From: Prolixibacter sp. SD074
GTDB lineage: Bacteria > Bacteroidota > Bacteroidia > Bacteroidales > Prolixibacteraceae
Direction: 5' to 3'
NCBI RefSeq assembly: GCF_009617895.1
Contig: NZ_BLAW01000001.1
Location: forward strand, 1,913,001-1,977,000
DNA length: 64,000 nucleotides
Of the stretch, positions 1 through 7,895 are shown piece by piece (position 1 is the stretch's first letter; every line of letters starts with the position of its first letter). Both the position numbers and the translations under genes were made by a program. The notes under the pieces were generated by a model that did no database searches, was not told where the DNA came from, and saw nothing but the letters and a program-made list of their open reading frames with translations.

Positions 1-140
1 CAGTACAACTCCTCTACGTTTTCCACGGGAAGAAAACGGGGCTTTTGTTCGTTTCCGTCCTCATCGCATGGTGTAAACTTCAACGTGTTATCACGGCGTT
101 GCAGCCGGCCGGGGTTGAATAGGTAGTAGGTGCGTTTCAT
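1..140 (-). CDS. cas1: Cas1 integrase, N-terminal part (cut by window edge)
   Basis: The start codon is at 138-140 and the frame is open to the left edge, giving 46 residues that begin MKRTYYLFNPGRLQRRDN. This opening is characteristic of Cas1 of type I-B systems, the endonuclease-integrase that inserts new spacers together with Cas2. The catalytic centre lies outside the window. It follows cas4 on the same strand, as expected for an adaptation module, but a four-helix-bundle gene has been inserted between the two. Family assignment rests on the N-terminal sequence and position only. Confidence 0.85.
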   Translation of the reverse strand, partial: MKRTYYLFNPGRLQRRDNTLKFTPCDEDGNEQKPRFLPVENVEELY

Positions 141-149
141 AGCATTTGA

Positions 150-277
150 TTTGTTGATGTGCTAATTTGTTGATGTGCTAATTTGTTGATGTGCTAATTT
201 GTTGATGTGCTAATTTGTTGATGTGCTAATTTGTTGATGTGCTAATTTGTTGATGTGCTAATTTGCTGATGTGCTAA
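150..277. repeat. Octanucleotide tandem array, left arm of cassette 1
   Basis: Sixteen consecutive octamers alternate TTTGTTGA and TGTGCTAA, so the visible period is 16 bp in eight copies; only the last copy differs by one base (ttgctgat). The array begins ten bases from the cas1 start codon. Its last octamer supplies the stop codon of the four-helix-bundle gene (274-276). The same octamer family occurs in inverted orientation at 661-728. Confidence 0.95.
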
Positions 278-627
278 TGGGCCGAATGCTTTTGGGCGGT
301 ACTTATTATTTTGCTTAATAGTTTTTGTATCGATATTAGTTGCGCAATAAGCTCTTCCGATGAAGGATAATGTTGACTTTTGTTGCATAGTGTTAACCAA
401 TATTCAGTTTCGCAAGCTTCTTTGGCTGCAATTTTTAGTTTATGAATAAAATCAGCTCTGCTTTCCGATGATTGCGCTTCATGAATATTTGCACCAATTG
501 ATGTTCCGGAGCGCAATAGCTGCCTGCCAATAACATATTTCTTTCGCTGTTCCAATTCTTCACTGAATTCTATTACAGCCAAAGCAAAATCCACACTTTT
601 TTCCACTATTACATTCTTACTTCCCAT
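274..627 (-). CDS. Four-helix-bundle protein (23S rRNA intervening-sequence / Avd-like family)
   Basis: This 117-residue protein has the family hallmark RQLLRSGTSIGANIHEAQ (about residues 35-52) followed by the SRADFIHKLKIAAKEACET helix. It belongs to the small all-helical family first found in intervening sequences of 23S rRNA genes and related in fold to the Avd protein of diversity-generating retroelements (family knowledge). Its cellular role is unknown. It sits between cas4 and cas1, is read in the same direction, and is framed by inverted octamer arrays, so it looks like a later insertion and not a Cas component. A homologue lies at 35210-35581. The ATG at 625-627 is used as start. Confidence 0.85.
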   Translation of the reverse strand: MGSKNVIVEKSVDFALAVIEFSEELEQRKKYVIGRQLLRSGTSIGANIHEAQSSESRADFIHKLKIAAKEACETEYWLTLCNKSQHYPSSEELIAQLISIQKLLSKIISTAQKHSAH

Positions 628-660
628 TTTATTTCTGCATTTGTCAAATCATCCCATTAC

Positions 661-728
661 CACATCAGCAAATTAGCACATCAGCACATCAGCAAATCAA
701 CACATCAACACATCAGCAAATCAGCAAA
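661..728. repeat. Octanucleotide tandem array, right arm of cassette 1
   Basis: Read on the minus strand, this stretch is eight octamers of the form TKTGYTRA (TTTGCTGA, TGTGTTGA, TGTGCTAA and similar) plus a partial one. It is the inverted and more degenerate counterpart of the array at 150-277. It ends a few bases from the cas4 stop codon (734-736), so the two arrays and the enclosed gene fill the whole cas4-cas1 gap. Confidence 0.9.
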
Positions 729-733
729 TTCCC

Positions 734-1252
734 TCATTCTCTAATTGCCTCCTCCCCGCTGTAGCAGAAATCGTAATAACTGCAATTTTTACATCTGGGT
801 TTGTTTAATAACGGCGGACATTTTTTCTGATGAATTAATTGCTCTATTCTGTCGAGTAACTCGCAGAGAAAAACCCGATCAGGTTCACTTAAAAGCACTT
901 CTTCTGTCTTATGTTCTTTTGGATATTCCAGAATACCTGTCACCCCTTCAACTCCAGCTTGCTCAAGTAAGTAGATGTAATATTTCACCTGCCATTTGTG
1001 TGACACAAAAAGCTGGCTCGACTTTTTAATTTCATGAATTACTTTATCCTTATGATCAAAATAATCGATTTTGACTGGCCCTATTTCTACTTCCTTGTAA
1101 CGATCAGTTCGCTGTGTATACGAGGTTTCGTGAATTAATTTGCCTTCATAAACCGTATCGCTGCTCTGCTCCATGTTGATGCTGTTGGCAAATAACCACA
1201 ACTGTCGATGACAATTAAAATAATAATGAATATGGGTTCCTGTAACTTGCAT
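734..1252 (-). CDS. cas4: Cas4 CRISPR adaptation nuclease
   Basis: The 172-residue protein matches the RecB-like Cas4 family, which trims prespacers and helps choose PAM-adjacent DNA for Cas1-Cas2. Cys14 sits in NCHRQLW and the C-terminal cluster has Cys154, Cys157 and Cys163, together the expected four ligands of an iron-sulfur cluster. The nuclease core is seen in EIKKSSQLF (Glu-Ile-Lys) and in QVKYYIYLLEQ (QxxxY-like motif). It is two bases downstream of the cas3 stop codon, so the genes are translated as a unit. Confidence 0.93.
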   Translation of the reverse strand: MQVTGTHIHYYFNCHRQLWLFANSINMEQSSDTVYEGKLIHETSYTQRTDRYKEVEIGPVKIDYFDHKDKVIHEIKKSSQLFVSHKWQVKYYIYLLEQAGVEGVTGILEYPKEHKTEEVLLSEPDRVFLCELLDRIEQLIHQKKCPPLLNKPRCKNCSYYDFCYSGEEAIRE

Positions 1253-1254
1253 AG

Positions 1255-3984
1255 CTAAAGAATTATTGCAGGTTCTCCTGTTTCTGAAAGGCCAAATTCA
1301 TAATTATAAATACTATCTTCATCCCAATGGCTAAGGTAGTACATGCCCATACGCTCTTCGCCATGGACATTTTCCATTAATTGTTTCATGCTCTTTGAAT
1401 AAGTCATTAATGAAATAGTAAATTGACTCATAATGCCCTGAAGTTTTTTCAATTCTGTTTTGACGGCAATAAAGTCATCGTCCTTTTGTTGAATAAGTTG
1501 TTCATAAAGAGCAAAAACGGCTTCTCCTGAAATGGTTTCATCATCTGTATTTACAATTCCGTATTGTACTAAAAACTGCACTTCTTGCCTGGTAATATTT
1601 CGCTCCGTCTGATTGGTTCCGGGCACATAAACGGGAAGAGGCATTGGAATAAAAACCGATGTGCTTTGTTGATTTATTATCTGAAAGTTCTGGTCCACTT
1701 CGGGAAAGTCAAGCATTCTCAAATTATTCTGAAAATCAGAAAAACCAGTTTGATAAACCCGATCGTTTTGTCTATCTATTTTTTCCATTACCCGATCATA
1801 CATCAAATCAAAATCTTTCGACTGCAATATTTCCCGTTCCAAGCCCGACAATTCATTTTGCATGAGTTGAAATCGTTTATCTCCTTCATAAAGGACCTTG
1901 GCATCGTCGCAATTGAACAGATATAATTTGCTGGCAGTTTTATTTACATTTCGATTAATACGACCAGCTAATTGCTCATCACTATCAACCAGCGATTGAT
2001 CTTTAAAGCCTAAATCCATATCCATATCGACACCGGCTTCAATAACCTGGGTGGTAATTAACAGCACCTTCTTATTTCTGTTGGTTTTGTCTTTCAGATA
2101 ATGAATAATTTCTTTTCTCCGTGGTTCCAAGATGGTTCCCGACAAAACAAATAACTCATCAAAGAATCCATCCGCCGCATCTGCAATCTTAGTATAAAAA
2201 TCTGTTGCAGTTTGTTTGTAAATAAACTCGATAATTGTGAAGACACTACTGGGATACTTACTGTTAGTCTCGGCATATTCTATCGACTTTTCAACAACTA
2301 CGTTAGCAAGCCTTCGCAAATAATTCTCTTTTTCTTCCTTTTCGGGTGCGGGCCAATCCAATAAAGAGAAATCGAACGAAACCCGGTTGCAAAAATTTGG
2401 ATTTTGGAAAAATTGCTTCCGATGGTTGGTCAGGTAGCAAATGTCGGTGGCTACATTCGACAGTTTATCCAGCTTGGGTAATGTGGCCGACATTAGAATA
2501 AAACGAATGTTGAAATACCGGGCATAATTTTGAATAAAATAAATAAGCTTATCCCAAATTTGGGGGGGATAGGATTGTAACTCATCCACCACAACCACCG
2601 AATTAGCCAAACGATGCAACAGATAATTGGCTTCTTTGCTGTTGGTCTTCAAAATATCGAAAAAACGGACATGGGACATTAAGGCCACTGGATAATTCAA
2701 AAACAGGTAATCAATATGGTTTTTCTTTTCCTTTCCGTACTGATCGTCTTTTTCTTTAAAACCTACTTTGGAGTGTAATTGAATAATTTCATCTTCTTCC
2801 AAACCCATGGTTTCCTTTAGCGACTGATAGGTTTGTGTAATCAAGGTAGTGAATGGAAACACGTAAAACACATTGCTAATTTCAGCGTCGCCAGACAAAA
2901 GTTCAGCCACCGCTAACATCGAAAGATTGGTTTTGCCACCACCTGTTGGTGCCTCAATGTAGAAAACATTCTGATCCTTATTTTTACGAATATTCTGAAT
3001 CACCTCAACCGATAATTCCTGTCTCAGCCGGTTTAAGTTTCCGTTGTTTGCGTCAGTGGGATAAGTAAACTCAAATTCATCCAAATTATCAAATACGGCC
3101 TTGTTGTAGGATTTCGTTGATTGTACATTTCGAATGATGCGTTGCCGTAGCTCATCGTTAATCTGCCCAAAATCATTCAGAGATGCTTCCCAGTTGTTCA
3201 TATAATGGGTTGTAGCCAGATAATCGGAAGCCGTCAGTAATGAATAATGTAGCTTTAAAAGGGCGAAGAGGGGAAAAGGATTCAACTCCTCCCGTTGTTT
3301 TAAAAACTTATCTACTTTCTTAACAATCCATGAAACATGTTGTGTCGCGTCTCCCTGCGAAATAGTAGACCAATATTTTGAGGGGTCAATATTCTCTAAC
3401 TTATTTAATATTTCCAGAACCTGAGACAAATTAACTTTTTCGCTTCCCACCGAAAAATCGAGTCGTTTACGAATGAATTCAAAGGAGGCAGTTAAATACG
3501 GACTATGGTGTTTAGCTATTGGATGACAGAAAAGAAAAAAAAACACAACAGCTGTCAGCCGCTCACTATTTGACAATTCGTTGCTTTCAATAAGCTCAGG
3601 TAATTTTGTATTAAGCAGCATCAGCACTCCTGGAAAGGAATGATCACTTCCAAATTCATAATTTGAACCTTTAATTGTATCATTATGCATCTTCCTTCGC
3701 TGAAAGTTTGGATTTATCTTTCCAAAATCATGGTAGTAAATCGCTTGAAAAAACAGGTCATCTATAGTTGTCTTTAATTTTCCAGAGCTGTTTTCGCTAA
3801 GTGAAGAATCAATCAACGCTCTTATAACCCTATTAAGTCCAAACTTCTCACAAACCTTTCGCGCATAACTTATTACTAAGTCGGAATGCTCCGGAAGTGT
3901 TTCGGCACTTTTACTTTCATTCTGTTTTGGCAGATGAGCCAAATACTTGTTTGGATGGGTCAAGATGGTTTGGTACGTATTCAT
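1255..3984 (-). CDS. cas3: Cas3 helicase-nuclease (type I-B)
   Basis: The 909-residue protein has the N-terminal HD nuclease (PEHSDLV, then YYHDFGKINPNF near residue 85, then a His pair in HPIAKHH) followed by a superfamily 2 helicase. The helicase motifs are visible: Walker A APTGGGKTN near residue 348, the DExx box VVDELQSYPP near 468, MSATLP, and the C-terminal TQVIEAGVDMD and QLAGRINR. It degrades DNA marked by Cascade. HD and helicase are in one chain, as is usual. A strong hairpin separates it from cas5 upstream, and cas4 follows two bases downstream. Confidence 0.95.
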   Translation of the reverse strand: MNTYQTILTHPNKYLAHLPKQNESKSAETLPEHSDLVISYARKVCEKFGLNRVIRALIDSSLSENSSGKLKTTIDDLFFQAIYYHDFGKINPNFQRRKMHNDTIKGSNYEFGSDHSFPGVLMLLNTKLPELIESNELSNSERLTAVVFFFLFCHPIAKHHSPYLTASFEFIRKRLDFSVGSEKVNLSQVLEILNKLENIDPSKYWSTISQGDATQHVSWIVKKVDKFLKQREELNPFPLFALLKLHYSLLTASDYLATTHYMNNWEASLNDFGQINDELRQRIIRNVQSTKSYNKAVFDNLDEFEFTYPTDANNGNLNRLRQELSVEVIQNIRKNKDQNVFYIEAPTGGGKTNLSMLAVAELLSGDAEISNVFYVFPFTTLITQTYQSLKETMGLEEDEIIQLHSKVGFKEKDDQYGKEKKNHIDYLFLNYPVALMSHVRFFDILKTNSKEANYLLHRLANSVVVVDELQSYPPQIWDKLIYFIQNYARYFNIRFILMSATLPKLDKLSNVATDICYLTNHRKQFFQNPNFCNRVSFDFSLLDWPAPEKEEKENYLRRLANVVVEKSIEYAETNSKYPSSVFTIIEFIYKQTATDFYTKIADAADGFFDELFVLSGTILEPRRKEIIHYLKDKTNRNKKVLLITTQVIEAGVDMDMDLGFKDQSLVDSDEQLAGRINRNVNKTASKLYLFNCDDAKVLYEGDKRFQLMQNELSGLEREILQSKDFDLMYDRVMEKIDRQNDRVYQTGFSDFQNNLRMLDFPEVDQNFQIINQQSTSVFIPMPLPVYVPGTNQTERNITRQEVQFLVQYGIVNTDDETISGEAVFALYEQLIQQKDDDFIAVKTELKKLQGIMSQFTISLMTYSKSMKQLMENVHGEERMGMYYLSHWDEDSIYNYEFGLSETGEPAIIL

Positions 3985-3996
3985 CGATAATTATTT

Positions 3997-4029
3997 AATC
4001 CTGACAAGTTTTAGAAACCTGTCAGGATT
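3997..4029. repeat. REP-like hairpin between cas5 and cas3
   Basis: A 15-bp stem with one mismatch and a three-base loop: AATCCTGACAAGTTT, loop TAG, then AAACCTGTCAGGATT. It fills most of the 56-bp gap between the cas5 stop and the cas3 start. The CTGACA/TGTCAG core recurs in other palindromes of this locus (8290-8348, 9906-9931), which suggests a REP-family element. It could also dampen transcription or protect the 3' end of the cas5 message (inference). There is no U-run, so a classical terminator is unlikely. Confidence 0.75.
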
Positions 4030-4040
4030 TTACTTATAAA

Positions 4041-4877
4041 TTAATTCAACTGAACAACAAACTCTTGTTTGCTCTTTTTCTCCTGAAGGTGAAGTAAAGT
4101 TTCTGGCGGTAACGAACCTGCTTTTAATCTCGAATCGGTCAACGAAAAATCGGCATAGTCGTATTGATAAAGTTCCTCATTATATTTTGTTGGCAACTTT
4201 TCAAAATACACATAAGTACCAAAATCCGAAATTTGAAAGTTATCAGAGAAATCGTCGTCGTCATTTTCATCGACCAAACTTTCAACTACAGCCTTCTGTT
4301 TGATGAAAACGGTCTCAACTTTATAATCGTAATTGAAATCATCTTGAAGAATATCGTATTCTTTTACACCCTGAATGAGCACGTTATCGTTTTCATCTTT
4401 TACATCCTCCTTACTCCACCAGGCCGAATAATCGTTTTTCCCGAGGTAAGGAATAAACACCGCTTCCTGTTGCCTAATATGGTCATAAAGTATCTGCTCA
4501 TCCTCCTTTCCCAAATCCAGTGAAAGAAAGATGCGATAAGCCGGGTGAATTAAGGTTTGCTCGGAAACAATAAGGTTACCATCAGTATTGGCAAAACCAA
4601 TAGTATTGGTATAAGTGGTTACGTTTTTAGTGAAATTTCCACGTTCGCAACCTTTTCCAATGGGTTTGATGCCTACGGGAATATCTTTAAGTTTTGTATA
4701 ATATTCCGGAAATTCATTGTTTTTAGTAAATCCCTTTAGTCCTGCAATTGCTCCTAAAATACCCAATACACAAGGTTTATGAAGCATATTGTAGGTGAGA
4801 TAAATCTTCTCGTTTATATCCGGCTTTTTCAGAAACCCCATATCGGCATACAAATCGAATGAGATAACTGTTTTCAT
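4041..4877 (-). CDS. cas5: Cas5 (type I-B Cascade subunit)
   Basis: This 278-residue protein begins MKTVISFDLYADMGFLKKPD and contains GCERGNFTKNVTTY, consistent with Cas5 of type I-B, a RAMP-fold subunit that caps the 5' handle of crRNA in Cascade. The ATG overlaps the cas7 stop codon by four bases (ATGA arrangement), so the two are translationally coupled. Position between cas7 and cas3 is the standard one. An acidic stretch (DENDDDDFSDNF, about residues 203-214) is likely a surface loop. Confidence 0.88.
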   Translation of the reverse strand: MKTVISFDLYADMGFLKKPDINEKIYLTYNMLHKPCVLGILGAIAGLKGFTKNNEFPEYYTKLKDIPVGIKPIGKGCERGNFTKNVTTYTNTIGFANTDGNLIVSEQTLIHPAYRIFLSLDLGKEDEQILYDHIRQQEAVFIPYLGKNDYSAWWSKEDVKDENDNVLIQGVKEYDILQDDFNYDYKVETVFIKQKAVVESLVDENDDDDFSDNFQISDFGTYVYFEKLPTKYNEELYQYDYADFSLTDSRLKAGSLPPETLLHLQEKKSKQEFVVQLN

Positions 4878-5827
4878 GCTTCTTCTCCATTATTTCCAAA
4901 TAAAGGCAAGGTAGTACATCCAACCGGCAGGTTAATTGCCGTTGCCGATTGCCCATTAATATATAGTTCGGTAGTCTCAATTTCAGAACGAAAACCAGAA
5001 AGTAATTCACTTACTTTTTCAAAATCAAATACTGTTTTTCCGTCCTGTTTTTCAGGCAGTGCTTTCACCAAATCGGTAAATGCAGGTAGTATGAGTTTAG
5101 AACCGTCGTTTAATTGCACCCAAAACAGGATCTCATTATCGGTTCCTGCTTTTGCTGCCGAGTCGTAAAAAGTGGCACCCTGGCGCATTGCCGCTCTAAG
5201 CTTTGAAATATCCTCTGATGAAACAGCTTTTGCTTCTTCTCCAGCTAAAGTTTTGATTTCAGAAAGGGTTCCCGGATTAATGGAAAAATGATGCAGGTAG
5301 TGACCTTCCTGTAATTTGGATTGACGGCCAATGGTTGTCATCCCCCGCTCAGCCTCCGGATCATTCGATTTATTACTAAAAGGGGAGGTAATTTGTTCAG
5401 AATAAATATTGTTTTCGTGCCAGATATTTACACCATGATTAATCTGTACCGGACCATGGACTGAGATATTGATACTTTTTCCGGCAAAAGTTGCTCCAAA
5501 CAAACGAATATCCAGACAACTCAAAAGCTTCCCGGCAACAACCTGTTTGATCGTTTTCTTATCTTTAGGATATTCCCCAAAATACTTCACATAAGTTTCA
5601 TCCAAAGAAATAGGATTCATGTTCTCATTTAATGATTTGAAATAAAAAATGGTTTCTTTGGGATAAACAGCTTTAAAGAAATTTTTTACTGTATACTTAT
5701 AAGCTTTATCTGTAGCATAAACGGTTCCATCAGGTAAAGTACGTGGTTGACCCGAGAAATCAGCGTTGTAATTAGAATTGACGGCCTTTACAACAGCACA
5801 TCCGAATACTCTGTTTTTAAATTCCAT
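4874..5827 (-). CDS. cas7: Cas7 (type I-B Cascade backbone, Csh2-like)
   Basis: The 317-residue protein has the Cas7/Csh2 pattern: an N-terminal RAMP strand (FGCAVVKAVNSNYNADFSGQ), the segment LDIRLFGATFAG, and the conserved VHGPVQINHGVN and RGMTTIGRQ segments seen in I-B Cas7 proteins. Several copies form the crRNA-binding filament of Cascade. It lies 12 bases after cas8b and overlaps cas5 by four bases. Confidence 0.93.
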   Translation of the reverse strand: MEFKNRVFGCAVVKAVNSNYNADFSGQPRTLPDGTVYATDKAYKYTVKNFFKAVYPKETIFYFKSLNENMNPISLDETYVKYFGEYPKDKKTIKQVVAGKLLSCLDIRLFGATFAGKSINISVHGPVQINHGVNIWHENNIYSEQITSPFSNKSNDPEAERGMTTIGRQSKLQEGHYLHHFSINPGTLSEIKTLAGEEAKAVSSEDISKLRAAMRQGATFYDSAAKAGTDNEILFWVQLNDGSKLILPAFTDLVKALPEKQDGKTVFDFEKVSELLSGFRSEIETTELYINGQSATAINLPVGCTTLPLFGNNGEEA

Positions 5828-5839
5828 GATTGTCTTATT

Positions 5840-7780
5840 TTAGTTGTTAATAATTTCTGGTTGTTCTTCTTTCTGTTTGTTTGATTTATATATGACGGAG
5901 GGTGCAAAATACCCGGCAAGCAAGTAGCGCTGATAATTTTTCAGGTTTTCGCTGGTATCGAATGCCAAAACCTGTGATGCCAAACGTTCGAAACGGTCTT
6001 TATAAAAACTAATTTCGTGTTTGTAGGCATTCACTGCATTGGCAATTGCATTCTGCAATTGTGGCGCACCGCTTTTTTGTAAAAAGGGTTCGAGCAATGC
6101 ATGGGTTGGGTTACTGGCCTTGCTTTTGCTAAGCAAAAAGTAAATCACCTGCCCGGCAACAAAAAGAAATTCGCCCACGTTTTGCTCATCAAGAAGCGTG
6201 TTGTCGTCGTTGGCAACCAACTCCGCTTTTTCTAAAAGTTGTTTAAATGTATTTGCCATATTTTCTCTGTTTTTTGAGTGGTTACTAAATTTATTGTACA
6301 AACTAAACCAGATGTTTAGCTTCTCTTTTATGGAAGTTTCTTTGGTGTGATATCCGTCCTTGAATTCATCATGTTTCAGATCGCTAATAATGGAGGTCAG
6401 CAAAGCTTCATCAAACATGGTTGTAGTAATGGCCTGTTTTCGGCTTTTATAAATGTAGTCGTAGAAAGCCTTTCTAAACCGGAGAATGAGATTGGCAATT
6501 TCATCGCCTCCGCTAATGTAATTAGGGTCAATATCGTAGAAATAATTATAGGAGAATTGTCCCTGTTTCTCACGTACCAACCCATTATTGAAAACCTTGG
6601 TCACCACAATGTTTTCGAAGCCAAAAATGGTATGTAACTTAATCGATTGCAATGCTTCTCCTTTTTGTCTGAGCCGAAAAAGATTGTCGATGACAAATTC
6701 ATCCAGTTTGTATTGAAAGTTGGAAACAAAATCAAAATCATTCACCACACCCCGGCTGATGTTTAACAGGTAATAATTACTTAAAACCCGCTGTTGGTCT
6801 TTTTCATAAATACTCTTGAGCAGCTGTGGATAAGAGAATTTCCGTTCACCTTCGTTATTGAAAATACGAACGATCTCCGAATTATTTCTAAACTCGTTTT
6901 TGTCGATAAAAATGGGAAGGATAGGATTGGGAAGCACCCGGCTATTCAACAGAAGCTCAAACTTATTCAATGCTAATGCGTCCAGTGCAGTAATCCGCCC
7001 CGAAATACCCCTATGCATAGAAGCCGTTTTGTGTTCCAAAAACATCTTTTTTGAATTGGCTCCATTAATAAAATTGCTTAGCCCAAATGTTGCATCATCT
7101 ATTTCTTTCGTGCTGTTGTACTTATTATCGTTAAACAGCTTTTCTTTTAGGTAATTTTCATGACAGGCCCGATAATCCTCAAGATGAACATTTCTCAAAT
7201 AAAGGTTAATATAAAAATCATCTTTAAAGGTTTCAATTAAAGGCTTCTCGATAGAGGGGCCATCCTTTTCATATATAGTAGTTGCAATACGACTAATAGC
7301 CTTTAATGCCTCAGAAATTGTTTTTTTGAAAGCAAGAGCCTGCTCTCTTAATTTAGCGGTATCATCAGGGATACAAATAGCAATAGCATTATCAAAATAG
7401 AATTTCAGAAGACGAGTGATTTTTTCTTCTTTTATTCCTTCCAGCTTATCATTAGAATATGATTTCAATTTGAAATTAAGAACGAAAGGAGAACATGAAA
7501 AAATCTGTTTCTTCTTGTCCAGGACTTTATTCATCGTATTTCCTACACGGGTTCCCAATTCTTCATACTGCATAGCCTCCTGTAATTTGGGAGTGAGCTT
7601 TTCTTTCCCGTCATAAATCACATAGTCCACCCCCTCCACGGGCGGACTGTTTTTCCAGTTTCCTTCCTCGTCCAGTTCTACCCACAAGTGCAATCCGGGC
7701 GAAGGTATTTTGTTCAGGTCAAAGACTTCGGGGTAATCCTCTTCGAGGTCGTCGACAAAATTGATGAGTTCTCGTATCAT
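5840..7780 (-). CDS. cas8b: Cas8b large subunit (TM1802/Csh1-like, type I-B)
   Basis: The large subunit recognises the PAM in type I-B Cascade. The open frame extends to 7831 (663 residues), but I place the start at the ATG 7778-7780, giving about 646 residues from MIRELINFVDDLEEDYPEVF. The extra 17 residues look like read-through of an upstream short frame that ends by a TGA-ATG overlap at this ATG, and a second, truncated copy of the same opening at 8650-8692 also begins at the matching ATG. The family is poorly conserved; the call rests on size, place before cas7, and general resemblance. Confidence 0.8.
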   Translation of the reverse strand: MIRELINFVDDLEEDYPEVFDLNKIPSPGLHLWVELDEEGNWKNSPPVEGVDYVIYDGKEKLTPKLQEAMQYEELGTRVGNTMNKVLDKKKQIFSCSPFVLNFKLKSYSNDKLEGIKEEKITRLLKFYFDNAIAICIPDDTAKLREQALAFKKTISEALKAISRIATTIYEKDGPSIEKPLIETFKDDFYINLYLRNVHLEDYRACHENYLKEKLFNDNKYNSTKEIDDATFGLSNFINGANSKKMFLEHKTASMHRGISGRITALDALALNKFELLLNSRVLPNPILPIFIDKNEFRNNSEIVRIFNNEGERKFSYPQLLKSIYEKDQQRVLSNYYLLNISRGVVNDFDFVSNFQYKLDEFVIDNLFRLRQKGEALQSIKLHTIFGFENIVVTKVFNNGLVREKQGQFSYNYFYDIDPNYISGGDEIANLILRFRKAFYDYIYKSRKQAITTTMFDEALLTSIISDLKHDEFKDGYHTKETSIKEKLNIWFSLYNKFSNHSKNRENMANTFKQLLEKAELVANDDNTLLDEQNVGEFLFVAGQVIYFLLSKSKASNPTHALLEPFLQKSGAPQLQNAIANAVNAYKHEISFYKDRFERLASQVLAFDTSENLKNYQRYLLAGYFAPSVIYKSNKQKEEQPEIINN

Positions 7781-7863
7781 ATTACAATTATTTTGGGCTT
7801 CAATGGATCGCCTGTTGGCCTCGTCAGCCATTCGTAGTCAATGGTTTTGTAGGTTTGTTTCAT
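7777..7863 (-). pseudogene. 28-codon upstream frame coupled to cas8b, probable gene remnant
   Basis: An open frame of 28 codons starting at 7861-7863 encodes MKQTYKTIDYEWLTRPTGDP and a short tail, and stops with TGA overlapping the cas8b ATG. Its opening looks like the true N-terminus of a larger protein and not random sequence, so it may be the stump of a gene whose body was lost when this junction formed. Whether it acts as a leader peptide for cas8b cannot be told. Confidence 0.4.
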
Positions 7864-7895
7864 ATTGAGAGGTTTTAATTTTTCATTTCGTTATT

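Noticed and set aside
150-277. Possible CRISPR array in the tandem repeats next to cas1
   Set aside because: The units are contiguous 8/16-bp repeats without unique spacers, and an inverted counterpart flanks the neighbouring gene, so this is not a CRISPR array.
745-1029. Plus-strand open frame opposite cas4
   Set aside because: It is the shadow of the cas4 gene; the minus-strand frame has the complete Cas4 motif set.
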